The notes under the pieces are model-generated. The model saw nothing but the letters and a program-made list of their open reading frames with translations, was not told the DNA's origin and made no database searches. 64,000 nt of DNA, from NCBI GenBank assembly GCA_001544595.2, contig FCOH02000007.1:204920-268919 (forward strand). The letters run 5' to 3'. How positions within the stretch are numbered: the stretch's first letter is position 1; the number at the start of each line of letters is the position of its first letter. The DNA is from Caballeronia peredens (GTDB lineage Bacteria; Pseudomonadota; Gammaproteobacteria; Burkholderiales; Burkholderiaceae). Both the position numbers and the translations under genes were made by a program. Positions 52,582-61,570 of the stretch are shown here, piece after piece.

Positions 52582-53508
52582 CTATTCGCGCGCGCGCGAC
52601 GGCCAGCCGCGCTCCTGTTCCTCGATCTCGCGATGCAGCCATTCGCGGAACAGCGCGACTTGCGGCGCATCGTCCTGGCCCGTGCGCGTGACGAGCCAAT
52701 ACGACTGATGCCCGTCCACTTCGACATCGCGCAGCGGCACGAGCGTGCCTTGCCGCAACTCGTGCGCGATCATGTGACGGTCGGCCATCGTGACGCCGAG
52801 CCCGTCGACGGCCGCGCGAATCGCGTGATCGAGCAGATCGAACTCGTAGCCGCCGCCGAGTTCGACATCGTCGATATGCGCGGCCTTGAGCCAATGCTGC
52901 CATGTGAGATAACGCTGGTCGCTGCTCGCCAGCACATGCAGCAGCGTGAACGCGCTCAGATCCTCCACCGGCCCCGCGCGCCCGCCGAGCAGCGCCGGCG
53001 CGCACACCGCGATGTGCCGCTCGTTCATCAGGAGCTGATTGTCGAGACCGTCCCATTCGCCGTCGCCGAAACGGATCGCGCAGTCGAGCGCGCCCGATTC
53101 GACGAGGTCGTCCTTCAGGCTCGTGGTGATGGTGAGTTCGAGTTCGGGCGCCGCCGCGCGCAGGGATTGCAGGCGCGGCATGAGCCAGCGGCTCGCGTAG
53201 GTCGGCGGAACGTTGATGCGCAAACGCGTCAGGTGCGTCTTTTCCTGAATGCTGCGCACCGTCAGTTCGATGCGGTCGAACGACAGCTTGAGCGCCTGCA
53301 ACAGCAGACGCCCGGTGGCAGACAATTCGAGATGATGATGCCGGCGCAGCAACAATGCCTCGCCGAGCTGGGTTTCGAGTTGCCGGACCTGGCGGCTCAC
53401 GGCGCTCTGCGTGACGTGCAGCACTTCCGCCGCCCGCGTGAAACTGCCGGTGTGGCCGGCCACTTCGAAAGCCCTCAGCGCGTTGAGGGCGGGCATTTTT
53501 CGCTTCAA
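52582..53508 (-). CDS. LysR-family (GcvA-like) regulator
   Basis: 308 residues. The best start is TTG at 53508, five to six bases from AAGGAGA; an in-frame ATG lies four codons later (53496) but is 17 bases away. HTH: LNALRAFEVAGHTGSFTRAAEVLHVTQSAVSRQVRQLETQLGEALLLRR. Effector domain: SRWLMPRLQSLRAAAPELELTIT, AIRAAVDGLGVTMADRHMIAHEL. Paralogue of 51652-52533. It lies downstream of the GMC-oxidoreductase operon and may control it. Confidence 0.92.
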   Translation of the reverse strand: MKRKMPALNALRAFEVAGHTGSFTRAAEVLHVTQSAVSRQVRQLETQLGEALLLRRHHHLELSATGRLLLQALKLSFDRIELTVRSIQEKTHLTRLRINVPPTYASRWLMPRLQSLRAAAPELELTITTSLKDDLVESGALDCAIRFGDGEWDGLDNQLLMNERHIAVCAPALLGGRAGPVEDLSAFTLLHVLASSDQRYLTWQHWLKAAHIDDVELGGGYEFDLLDHAIRAAVDGLGVTMADRHMIAHELRQGTLVPLRDVEVDGHQSYWLVTRTGQDDAPQVALFREWLHREIEEQERGWPSRARE

Positions 53509-53524
53509 GACGGTCTCCTTCGCA

Positions 53525-53558
53525 ACCCGGGCCGGGCGTTTTCGCGCCCGGCCCGGGT
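53525..53558 (-). terminator. GC-rich hairpin between the GMC oxidoreductase and LysR genes
   Basis: ACCCGGGCCGGGCG (53525-53538) and its exact complement (53545-53558) enclose a six-base loop. On the minus strand the hairpin follows the oxidoreductase gene and sits 16 bp before the LysR start. It probably ends the catabolic operon. Confidence 0.75.
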
Positions 53559-53671
53559 TTCACTCCGCCGGAGGTTCCGGCGTACGACGGGCGCATTTAA
53601 CCGCATCCGCGCCGGAGCATGCCGCTCTGAGGCAGCATTTTACGAATCGAGGCGAATTATGCCGCTTCGGC

Positions 53672-55339
53672 TCAGACGGCCGTCGCGATCTCCGCCGGCG
53701 CGGACGCGCGCGCGACGGCCGCATGCGCATCTTCGAGGATGAGGTCGGCGCCCTTCTCGGCGACCATCATCGTCGGCGCGTTGAGATTGCCCGACGTGAT
53801 GTTCGGGAAAATCGACGCATCCACGATACGCAAGCCATCGATGCCGTGCACGCGCAACCGCTCGTCGACGACCGACGTTGCCGCATCCGGCCCCATCGCG
53901 CACGATCCGCACAGGTGATAGATCGAGCCGGACTGATCGCGGAAATAGTCGAGCAGCGCCTCGTCGCTCGTGACGTCCGGCCCCGGCGAGATTTCCTCCG
54001 CGGTGATGCCGCGCAGCGCGCTCGTGCCCATGATGTGGCGAATGAGCTTGCTGCCCTGCACCGCTTCGCGCAGGTCCTTCTCGGTCGTCAGCGCGTTGAG
54101 ATGAATCTTCGCGGCGTCTTCCGCCCGATTCGAACCGATCTCGACGGAACCGCGGCTCGTCGGACGGCACGGGTTGAAGCACAGCAGAAAGCCCGAATAC
54201 GGTTCCGGCTCCAGTTGCGCCTTGCTGCTCTTCGGAATGCGGTACGACAGCGGATTGAAATACAGCTGCATGTTCGGCTCGGCTTCGCGCGCGTCGCCCT
54301 TGAAGAAGCCGCCCGACTGGTTGACGGACATCGACAGCGGCCCCTTGCGCGCCGTCAGATAGCGCAGGCCCGCCTTCACCTTGCCGAACAGCGAGCGCAG
54401 ATCGTCGTTCAGCGTCTTGACCGTCGCGCGATAGTAGAAGCTCACGCACAAGTGATCCTGCAGATTCTTGCCGACGGCCGGCAACTCGTGCACCACGGCA
54501 ATGCCGTGCTTCGCGAGCAGCGCGCGCTCGCCGATGCCGGACAGTTGCATCAGTTTCGGCGAATCCACCGCGCCCGCCGACAGAATCACTTCGCGCTTCG
54601 CCCGGAATTGCAGCGATTCGCCGTGCCGCGACGCGATCACGCCCGTTGCGCGCTTGCCGTCGAAGCTCACGCGATGCACGGTGACATCGCGCTCCACGCG
54701 CAGGTTCTTGCGCGAAAGCGCCGGATGCAGATACTCGAAGCTGCTCGACGAACGCTCGCCGTTGCGCGCGTTGATGTCGTAGATGGTCGCGCCTTCGTAG
54801 CGCGCGCCGTTGATGTCGTAGGTGAGCGCGTAGCCCGCCTGCTGCGCGCCCTGCAGGAACGTCTTGCAGATGGCATGCGCGCCGTCCTTCATCGACGAAA
54901 TGGCGATCTTGCCGTCCGCGCCGTGATATTCCGTGTTGCCGGCCCAGTGCGATTCGAGGCGGCGAAAATACGGCAGCACATCGCGAAAGCCCCAGCCGCG
55001 GTTGCCCGCGCGCGCCCAGTCGTCGAAATCGTGCGGCTGTCCGCGCACGTAGATCATCGCGTTGATCGAGCCGGAGCCGCCCTGCACCTTGCCGCGCGGG
55101 CAATACAGCTTGCGCTGGTTGAGCTGCGCTTCCGGCTCGCTGTAGTACATCCAGTTGTATTGCGGGTTGTAGTACGTCTTGGTGAAGCCGACCGGCACCT
55201 TGAACCAGAACGAACTGTCCGCGCCGCCCGCTTCGAGCAGCAGCACCGAATGCTGCCCCGAGGCGGACAGGCGGTCCGCGAGAATGCAGCCCGCCGATCC
55301 CGCGCCCACGATGATGTAATCGAAATCCATGCTCTTCAT
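53672..55339 (-). CDS. GMC-family FAD oxidoreductase (choline dehydrogenase-like)
   Basis: 555 residues; an ATG at 55330 is an alternative start. FAD-binding GAGSAGCILADRLSASG at the N-terminus, GMC signatures PRGKVQGGSGSINAMIYVRG and GAVDSPKLMQLSGIG, and the C-terminal HLCGSCAMG...VDASIFPNITSGNLNAPTMM region with the catalytic His. It oxidises an alcohol to an aldehyde or ketone. It is the last gene of a minus-strand operon with an ALDH, an MFS transporter and an enolase-superfamily dehydratase. Confidence 0.94.
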   Translation of the reverse strand: MKSMDFDYIIVGAGSAGCILADRLSASGQHSVLLLEAGGADSSFWFKVPVGFTKTYYNPQYNWMYYSEPEAQLNQRKLYCPRGKVQGGSGSINAMIYVRGQPHDFDDWARAGNRGWGFRDVLPYFRRLESHWAGNTEYHGADGKIAISSMKDGAHAICKTFLQGAQQAGYALTYDINGARYEGATIYDINARNGERSSSSFEYLHPALSRKNLRVERDVTVHRVSFDGKRATGVIASRHGESLQFRAKREVILSAGAVDSPKLMQLSGIGERALLAKHGIAVVHELPAVGKNLQDHLCVSFYYRATVKTLNDDLRSLFGKVKAGLRYLTARKGPLSMSVNQSGGFFKGDAREAEPNMQLYFNPLSYRIPKSSKAQLEPEPYSGFLLCFNPCRPTSRGSVEIGSNRAEDAAKIHLNALTTEKDLREAVQGSKLIRHIMGTSALRGITAEEISPGPDVTSDEALLDYFRDQSGSIYHLCGSCAMGPDAATSVVDERLRVHGIDGLRIVDASIFPNITSGNLNAPTMMVAEKGADLILEDAHAAVARASAPAEIATAV

Positions 55340-55348
55340 GCCTTCAGT

Positions 55349-56566
55349 TCAGCCCTTTGCGGGCGCGAGATCTTTCACGTCGAACGGCTTGTTCGCCATC
55401 TGCAGATGCAGGCGCTCGCCGGTGTAGGGCGTATGCGCGCGCACGACATCCATGTTCAGTTCGACGCCCAGTCCCGGCTCGTTCGACGGAATGATGTAGC
55501 CGTCTTCCCAGCGGATCGGCGTCTTGAGCACTTCGGCGTGGAAGCCGTCCCACGTGCCGATGCTTTCCTGAATCAGGAAGTTGGGCGAACACGCCGCGAT
55601 CTGCACGCTCGCCGCCGCGCCAATCGGGCCGTTGTACAGATGCGGCGCGATCTGCGCGTAATAGACCTCGGCGAGACTGGCGATCTTCTTCGCTTCGAGC
55701 AGCCCGCCCACGCGCCCGACGTTGAACTGCAGAATCGACGCGGCGCGCGCGTCCAGCAGCTTGAAGAACTCGTACTTCGTGGTCAGGCGCTCGCCCGCGG
55801 CGATCGGAATGCTCGTCTTCGCGGCGACTTGCGCCATCGCGTCTTCCTGACCCGGCGGCACGGGCTCTTCGAACCACAGCGGATCGAATTTTTCGAGGCG
55901 TTGCGCGAGCCGGATCGCCGACGAAGGCACCATCTGCCCGTGCGTGCCGAACAATAGATCGGCCTTGCTGCCGACGGCCTCGCGCACCTTGCGGCAGAAC
56001 GTCTCGCAGCGGTCCATCACGTCGAGCGAAATCTGATGGCCGGAGTACGCGGTGTACGGTCCCGCCGGATCGAACTTCACCGCCGTGAAGCCGAGCGCGA
56101 CGTTGTGCGCGGCACATTCGGCGGCGAGATCGGGATCGTCGTAGTCGTATTCGCCGCGGCTGTTCTTCGGATAGAGATACGTGTACGAACGCAGCCGCTC
56201 GTGCACGCGGCCGCCGAGCAGTTCGTACACGGGCTTGCCCGCCGCCTTGCCGATGATGTCCCAGCACGCCATTTCGAGGCCGCTGACGACGCCCATCATC
56301 GTGAGATCGGGACGCTGCGTGAAGCCGCTCGAATAAGCCTCGCGATAAAAGCGTTCCACATGATGCGGATCGTGGCCGAGCAGATATCGTTCGAACACGT
56401 CCTCGATGATCGGCGTCATCGCTTTCGGATGGAACGTCGCGGAATAGATCTCGCCGACGCCCTCGATGCCGCACGTCGTGCGCAGCTTCACGAAAATCCA
56501 GTACATGCCGCCGATATGCGGCGGCGGCACGGCGACGATATGCGTTTCCAGCGCGGCGATTTTCAT
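55349..56566 (-). CDS. Enolase-superfamily (mandelate racemase/muconate lactonising) dehydratase-like protein
   Basis: 405 residues from ATG 56566, which overlaps the TGA of the transporter gene (ATGA). The N-terminal capping domain is followed by a TIM barrel: GFTAVKFDPAGPY, ADLLFGTHGQMVPSSAIRLAQRLE, LWFEEPVPPGQED and IAAGERLTTKYEF, then QIAPHLYNGPIG. Metal-ligand Glu residues are present in WFEEP and GERL, but the first ligand position is FGTHG, where Gly replaces the usual Asp. It probably dehydrates a sugar acid; the exact substrate is unknown. Confidence 0.9.
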   Translation of the reverse strand: MKIAALETHIVAVPPPHIGGMYWIFVKLRTTCGIEGVGEIYSATFHPKAMTPIIEDVFERYLLGHDPHHVERFYREAYSSGFTQRPDLTMMGVVSGLEMACWDIIGKAAGKPVYELLGGRVHERLRSYTYLYPKNSRGEYDYDDPDLAAECAAHNVALGFTAVKFDPAGPYTAYSGHQISLDVMDRCETFCRKVREAVGSKADLLFGTHGQMVPSSAIRLAQRLEKFDPLWFEEPVPPGQEDAMAQVAAKTSIPIAAGERLTTKYEFFKLLDARAASILQFNVGRVGGLLEAKKIASLAEVYYAQIAPHLYNGPIGAAASVQIAACSPNFLIQESIGTWDGFHAEVLKTPIRWEDGYIIPSNEPGLGVELNMDVVRAHTPYTGERLHLQMANKPFDVKDLAPAKG

Positions 56567-57864
56567 CGTTGAGATTCCTGCTTGTTGAGTCGATGCTTGA
56601 AGACGAGAGCGGCCACACCGCCCAGCGCGGACATGCCGGCGATATAGCCGAAGTACATCTGATAGCCGTGCACGCCCGGATAGTTCTGCGTCAGATAGCC
56701 GTTGATGAGCGGCAACACGGCATCCGGCGAATAGCCGATCACGGACACGAGGCCGATGGCGAGGCCCATCGTTTCGGCGGGCACCTTGCATTGATCGAGC
56801 AGCGACCAGTAGAGCCCGCGAATCGCGTATGTCATCACGCCGATGAACAGCACGATCACCGCGATGAGCGCGTGGCTGCCGATGGACGGCGCCGCCATCA
56901 ACACGAGCAGCGCCGCCGATGCCGCGAACAGCGCGAATACGAGCACCGAGGTCTTCGAAAAGCGGTCGCCGAGAAAGCCGCCGCCGATGCCGCCGATCGG
57001 GCGCATCCACAGCTTGAGCGTCGTGATGAAGCCTGCCGCGACCACGGACAGGCCAATCTCCTGCTCGTGCAGATAAGCGGAAAAGCTATAGGTTGCCCAG
57101 AACACCTGATAGCCGCAGAACACGATGGCGGAGAGCAGCCACAGTTGCGGATTCTTCAGCAGCACGCCGAGATCGCGCAGCACGTTGCTGTCGCGGCGCG
57201 CGGCTGCTTTCGGCGCCGCTGCGGCCGGATCGCGCACCATGCCGAGCACGATGCCCAGCCCGATGCACAAGAACGCGTACATATAGACGACGAGCTTGAA
57301 GCCCGCCGCCGTCGACTCGCCGCGCGTCTGCGTGGTCCACGCGAAAAGCGAAATCGCGATGGTCGCGAGCAGCGCTTCGATCAGGCCGCGGCCGCCGTCG
57401 AGGAAGCCGAAGAAGCGGCCTTGCTCGTCGGCGGAGGCGATCATCGAGACGCGCTTGATGATCGCCGCCCAGAACGTGAGGCCGGTCGTGAGGCCCCAGC
57501 AGCCGAAGATCACGATCAGCGAGCCGAACGACGGCGCCGTCGAATACCACAAGCCGAGCGCGCCCGTGGCGATCAGCGAGAAGCTGATGAGCACGCGCGG
57601 CGCGATCCGGTCCGCGAGCCAGCCGCTCGGCAGATAGCACACGAGAAAAATCGTGCCGAGCGCCGAGTACAGATAGCCGAGTTGCGACTCGGTGATATGA
57701 AAGACTTCGAGCATCGTCGGCTGATAGACCTGCCGCAGATACAGAATCGGATAGATGGCGCCGGCGGCCAGAACGAGCAGCGCGAGCTGAATATAGCGAT
57801 CGGCGCGCGTGCCTTCACGCGGCGCGGCAACGCTCTGACCTGATTGCGCGGGATTCGATGACAC
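56563..57864 (-). CDS. MFS transporter
   Basis: 433 residues, 12 hydrophobic segments: AIYPILYLRQVYQPTMLEVFHITESQLGYLYSALGTIFLVCYLPSGWLADRIAPR forms the TM1-TM2 region; GGRGLIEALLATIAISLF and IGGIGGGFLGDRFSKTSVL follow. It resembles organic-acid/sugar-acid carriers of the anion:cation symporter group. Coupled to the enolase-superfamily gene, so it likely imports that enzyme's substrate. Confidence 0.9.
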   Translation of the reverse strand: MSSNPAQSGQSVAAPREGTRADRYIQLALLVLAAGAIYPILYLRQVYQPTMLEVFHITESQLGYLYSALGTIFLVCYLPSGWLADRIAPRVLISFSLIATGALGLWYSTAPSFGSLIVIFGCWGLTTGLTFWAAIIKRVSMIASADEQGRFFGFLDGGRGLIEALLATIAISLFAWTTQTRGESTAAGFKLVVYMYAFLCIGLGIVLGMVRDPAAAAPKAAARRDSNVLRDLGVLLKNPQLWLLSAIVFCGYQVFWATYSFSAYLHEQEIGLSVVAAGFITTLKLWMRPIGGIGGGFLGDRFSKTSVLVFALFAASAALLVLMAAPSIGSHALIAVIVLFIGVMTYAIRGLYWSLLDQCKVPAETMGLAIGLVSVIGYSPDAVLPLINGYLTQNYPGVHGYQMYFGYIAGMSALGGVAALVFKHRLNKQESQR

Positions 57865-57971
57865 AGGTGTGCTCCTCGAAGGGCGGCGGCGCGCGGCATG
57901 CGGATGCCGTGCGGCCGAACCTTCAATATGGTTTTTGTGGTGAGTGAAAAGGGTGAATCCGGAATGCGGAC

Positions 57972-59396
57972 TCAGTACTTCATGACGACGAGACGCGTCT
58001 GCGTGAATTCGAGCATGCCGTGCTTGCCGTCGTCGCCGCCGATGCCCGAGCGCTTCCAGCCCGCATGGAACCCCTGATACGGATCGGCAGGCGTGCGATT
58101 GATGTAGAGCTCGCCCGCTTCGATCGAATTGGCCACTTTCATCGCCGTACGATAGTTCTCCGTGTACAACACCGACGAAAGCCCGAACTGATGATCGTTC
58201 GCCATGGCGAGCGCTTCGTCGATCGTGCGGTACTTCAGCACCGCGAGCACCGGTCCGAAGGTCTCTTCCTGCACGACCTCCATGTCCTGACGGCAGTTCG
58301 AGAGCAGCGTCGGCGGATAGAAAAATCCCTTGCGATCCGGCACTTCGCCGCCGGTTTCGAGCTTCGCGCCCGCTTCGATCGCGCGGCGGACCATCGCGTG
58401 AATGCCGTCGCGCGACGCCTTGTTCACGAGCGGGCCCATGCGGCTCGCGTCCTCGTAGCGGTCGCCGATCTGCTTCGCTTTCATCTGCTCGCGCAGCATG
58501 CCGACGAATTCGTCGTGGATGCTTTCATGCACATACACGCGTTCGATTGCCGTGCAAAGCTGGCCGCTGTGCGTGAGCTTCGATGCGACGAGTTCGCGCG
58601 CGGCCTTTTGCAAATCGGCGTCAGGCTCGACGATCGCGGGCGTCTTGCCGCCGAGTTCCAGCGACGGCTTCGCGATGTTCGCCTTGCAATACTCCAGCAC
58701 CTTGCGGCCTGCGTTGACGCTGCCCGTCAGCGTGATCATGCCGACCGACGGATGCGTGCAGACGGCTTCGGCCGTGGCGTGATCCATCGCCAGAACGTTG
58801 ATGACGCCCGCCGGCAGCGCGGCGCGTTCGACGGCGCGCGCGAGTTCGAACGCCGACAGCGGCGTGTTGTTGCTCGGACGCACGACGACCGTATTGCCCG
58901 CGATCAGCGCGGGCGCGACCTTGCGCATCAGCGTGTAGATCGGGAAATTGAAGGGAATCAGGCACGCGACGACGCCGATCGGCTCACGATGCAGCACGAG
59001 GTTTTCGTCGGGGGTATCGCTTGGAATGACTTCGCCTTCGATGCGGCGCGCCCATTCGGCGTGGTAGCGCGTGATCTGCGCGGCGTAGACGGCTTCGTTC
59101 GTGGCATCGGTCAGACTCTTGCCGGACTCCATGGCGAGCGCGGCGCCGATGTCGGCCGACGCCTCGGCGATGGCATCCGCGAGACGCTGCATCAGCGCGC
59201 CGCGCTCGGCGGCGGGCATCAGGCGCCATTGACGCTGCGCCGCGGCGGCCTGTCCGACCGCGAGCAGCGCTTGCTCGCGCGACGCGTTCTGCACGTGGCC
59301 CGCGACTTCCTCGGTCGCGGGATTGAGGATGACGGTGACGTCATTGCCGGCGGGCTCGACGAAACGCCCGTTCACGAAATTCCGTTCTGGCTTCAT
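57972..59396 (-). CDS. Aldehyde dehydrogenase, lactaldehyde/glycolaldehyde (AldA)-like
   Basis: 474 residues. Catalytic Cys in THSGQLCTAIERV, base Glu in LELGGKTPAIV, and cofactor contacts PFNFPIYTLMRKVAPALIAGNTVVVRPSNNTP. The C-terminal NRTPADPYQGFHAGWKRSGIGGDDGKHGMLEFTQTRLVVMKY matches AldA-type enzymes. First gene of the operon, divergent from the porin at 59674. It oxidises the aldehyde formed in the pathway. Confidence 0.93.
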   Translation of the reverse strand: MKPERNFVNGRFVEPAGNDVTVILNPATEEVAGHVQNASREQALLAVGQAAAAQRQWRLMPAAERGALMQRLADAIAEASADIGAALAMESGKSLTDATNEAVYAAQITRYHAEWARRIEGEVIPSDTPDENLVLHREPIGVVACLIPFNFPIYTLMRKVAPALIAGNTVVVRPSNNTPLSAFELARAVERAALPAGVINVLAMDHATAEAVCTHPSVGMITLTGSVNAGRKVLEYCKANIAKPSLELGGKTPAIVEPDADLQKAARELVASKLTHSGQLCTAIERVYVHESIHDEFVGMLREQMKAKQIGDRYEDASRMGPLVNKASRDGIHAMVRRAIEAGAKLETGGEVPDRKGFFYPPTLLSNCRQDMEVVQEETFGPVLAVLKYRTIDEALAMANDHQFGLSSVLYTENYRTAMKVANSIEAGELYINRTPADPYQGFHAGWKRSGIGGDDGKHGMLEFTQTRLVVMKY

Positions 59397-59673
59397 TTCC
59401 GATGGTGTCCTTGATCGCTGTGCGCGCGCCGCACGACCGTCCGTGCTTCGGCAGCCGGTGCGACATTGCAGCGCATTTGCGGCTCATTCTTCATTGCGTC
59501 GCGCTGCAACGACAAGCGAAGAATTTGCGGGAGGAACATTCAAAAAACTCACGATTGGTCTTCGACTAAATCCTTTTGCAGTGCCACGTTCATGCAGCAA
59601 AATCCGTCGCTCGCCGTTCCGGCGCACTGCACGCCGGGACTTGTTGAAGAAAAGTAAAAGACTTGAGACTTTC

Positions 59674-60819
59674 ATGAGAATCAAAGCAATTTCACTGGCG
59701 GCGCTCGCGTGCGTCGCGACTTCCGCTCATGCGCAGAACAGCGTTACGCTGTACGGCATCCTCGACGAAGGCTTCGATTTCACGAGCAATGTGGCGTCGA
59801 ATCGTGCGTACGAACTGACGAGCGGGTATGCATCGGGCAGCCGCTGGGGCTTGCGCGGCGTCGAGGATCTCGGCTCCGGCACGAAGGCTGTGTTCCAGCT
59901 GGAAAGCGGCGTGAACATCAGCAACGGCGCGGCGGGCCAGGGCGGGCGCATGTTCGGACGGCAGGCTTATGTCGGCGTGAGCAACGACCGTCTGGGTTCG
60001 ATCAAGCTCGGCCGCCAGTACGATTCCGTCGTCGACTATCTCGCGCCGACGACGGCGAACGGCAACTGGGGCGGCTATCTGCTCGCGCATCCGTTTGACA
60101 ACGACAACACGGACAACTCGTTTCGCGTGAACAACACGGTGAAGTACGCGAGCCCGAGCATCGGCGGGTTTCAGTTCGGCGGCACGTACAGCTTCAGCAA
60201 CGACACGAACTTCGCGAACAACCGGCAGTACAGCGTGGGCGCGTCGTATGCGAACGGCGGACTGCTGTTCGGCGCGGCCTATCTGCGCGCGGACGGCACG
60301 GGCCTGAATGCGAACGGCGCGGTCGCGACGAACGATGCGAGCTTCATCGCGTCGCGCATGCAGATTTTCGGCGCGGGCGTGAACTACACTTTCGGCCGGG
60401 CGACGGCGGGCTTTGCGTACACGAATTCGAGCTATCGCGATCCGGTGACGAACGGATATATCGGCGTGCCGCTCGTGTCGGCGGGAAATACGCTCAAGAA
60501 CCTGAAGTATCAGAACTTCGAAGTGAACGGGAAGTATCAATTCACGCCGTCGTTCTTTGTCGGCGCGCAGTACGTGTACTCGATCGAAACCTACGACGCC
60601 ACGGCGGGCACCGTGAAGCCGCGCATCCATTCGGCCGGGCTCATGGCCGATTACTTCATCTCGAAGCGCACCGATTTCTACGTGCAGGGCGCGTATCAGA
60701 AGATCGCGGGCAAGTCGACGGACTCGGTCATGGATCAGGCGTTCGTGCCGGGCACGCAGGGCTTGTCGTCGAACTCGGAGCAGTTCGTCGCGCGGGTGGC
60801 GGTGCGGCACGCGTTTTAA
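59674..60819 (+). CDS. General outer-membrane porin
   Basis: 381 residues from ATG 59674. A signal peptide ends at ATSAHA-QN, and NSVTLYGILDEGFDFTSN begins the first strand. RWGLRGVEDLGSGTKAVFQLESGVNI, GRQAYVGVSNDRLGSIKLGRQYDSVVDY and the terminal VRHAF are as in the porin at 6126-7241, though the two are clearly distinct sequences. Divergent from the ALDH operon, it may serve uptake of that pathway's substrate. Confidence 0.93.
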   Translation: MRIKAISLAALACVATSAHAQNSVTLYGILDEGFDFTSNVASNRAYELTSGYASGSRWGLRGVEDLGSGTKAVFQLESGVNISNGAAGQGGRMFGRQAYVGVSNDRLGSIKLGRQYDSVVDYLAPTTANGNWGGYLLAHPFDNDNTDNSFRVNNTVKYASPSIGGFQFGGTYSFSNDTNFANNRQYSVGASYANGGLLFGAAYLRADGTGLNANGAVATNDASFIASRMQIFGAGVNYTFGRATAGFAYTNSSYRDPVTNGYIGVPLVSAGNTLKNLKYQNFEVNGKYQFTPSFFVGAQYVYSIETYDATAGTVKPRIHSAGLMADYFISKRTDFYVQGAYQKIAGKSTDSVMDQAFVPGTQGLSSNSEQFVARVAVRHAF

Positions 60820-60827
60820 CGCGGCGC

Positions 60828-60851
60828 GATGGCGGCGTCGATGCCGCCATC
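60828..60851. terminator. Hairpin after the porin gene
   Basis: GATGGCGGC pairs with GCCGCCATC across a six-base loop, eight bases after the porin stop. There is no T-run, so it is a weak terminator or a 3' protecting stem. Confidence 0.55.
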
Positions 60852-60949
60852 GCTGCCCGCCCGCGCGCACATACGCGCACGGCATGTCTCACCGACTCGC
60901 GGCGTGCTATCGTCGTTGCGTCACGAATCGCTTGCTGCATGCCGCCATC

Positions 60950-61318
60950 ATGAGTCAAGTCCGCTATCCTCTCGGACCCGATGACCGGGTGCATCTGCTG
61001 TGCTGGCTCACCTGCGGATTCCTCGCCGCGTTCTACCTCGAAGGCGACTGGCCGGATACGTCGTTTCAGGTGCGCGCGGCGCATCGCTGGCTCGACCGGC
61101 ATCATCGCGCGGCCGACTGGATCGAAACCGCGCGTCTCTCGGTAGCGGCGCAGGCGCTCGCCGCGCGCTTCTCCGCCTTGCTCGACGCCGATGCCGCGCG
61201 CGGCGACATCGAGCGCATTCTCGAAGGCGAAGACCTCGACTACGAAAGCCCGCTCGTGCAGCGTATCTATCGCGAGTGCCAGTCCGAACTCAGCAACAAG
61301 CGCAAGCCCGCGCGCTGA
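60950..61318 (+). CDS. Hypothetical protein, about 122 residues
   Basis: The ATG at 60950 (MSQVRYPLGPDDRVHLLCWLTCGFLAAFYLEGDW) is preferred; the open frame extends to 60884. One possible hydrophobic segment (HLLCWLTCGFLAAFYL) is followed by a mostly helical, Ala/Arg-rich remainder ending RIYRECQSELSNKRKPAR. No family was recognised. Third-position GC is high, supporting real coding. Confidence 0.6.
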   Translation: MSQVRYPLGPDDRVHLLCWLTCGFLAAFYLEGDWPDTSFQVRAAHRWLDRHHRAADWIETARLSVAAQALAARFSALLDADAARGDIERILEGEDLDYESPLVQRIYRECQSELSNKRKPAR

Positions 61319-61570
61319 CCGCGCCTTTCCATTTCCTTCAGACTTCACGGGTCGCGCGCCACGAACGTGCTCACGGCCGCGCACTAGCCTGCGCGTGCGT
61401 CTCGCGTAGAAATGACACGCCACGCCGCGACGGCAAGTAGAAATCACCGGCCACGCATCTTGCGGGAACACGCGATGTCTACGACATACGGCTAGACTTC
61501 ATGCCGGACGCCAACCCAATCTATGATCTCGTTATCGGCGCCGCATCCGGCCGACACGGCATCCAGGACG

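Noticed and set aside
53411..55957. An 848-codon plus-strand open frame opposite the GMC oxidoreductase
   Set aside because: Composition is that of an antisense shadow, and the minus strand is clearly coding.
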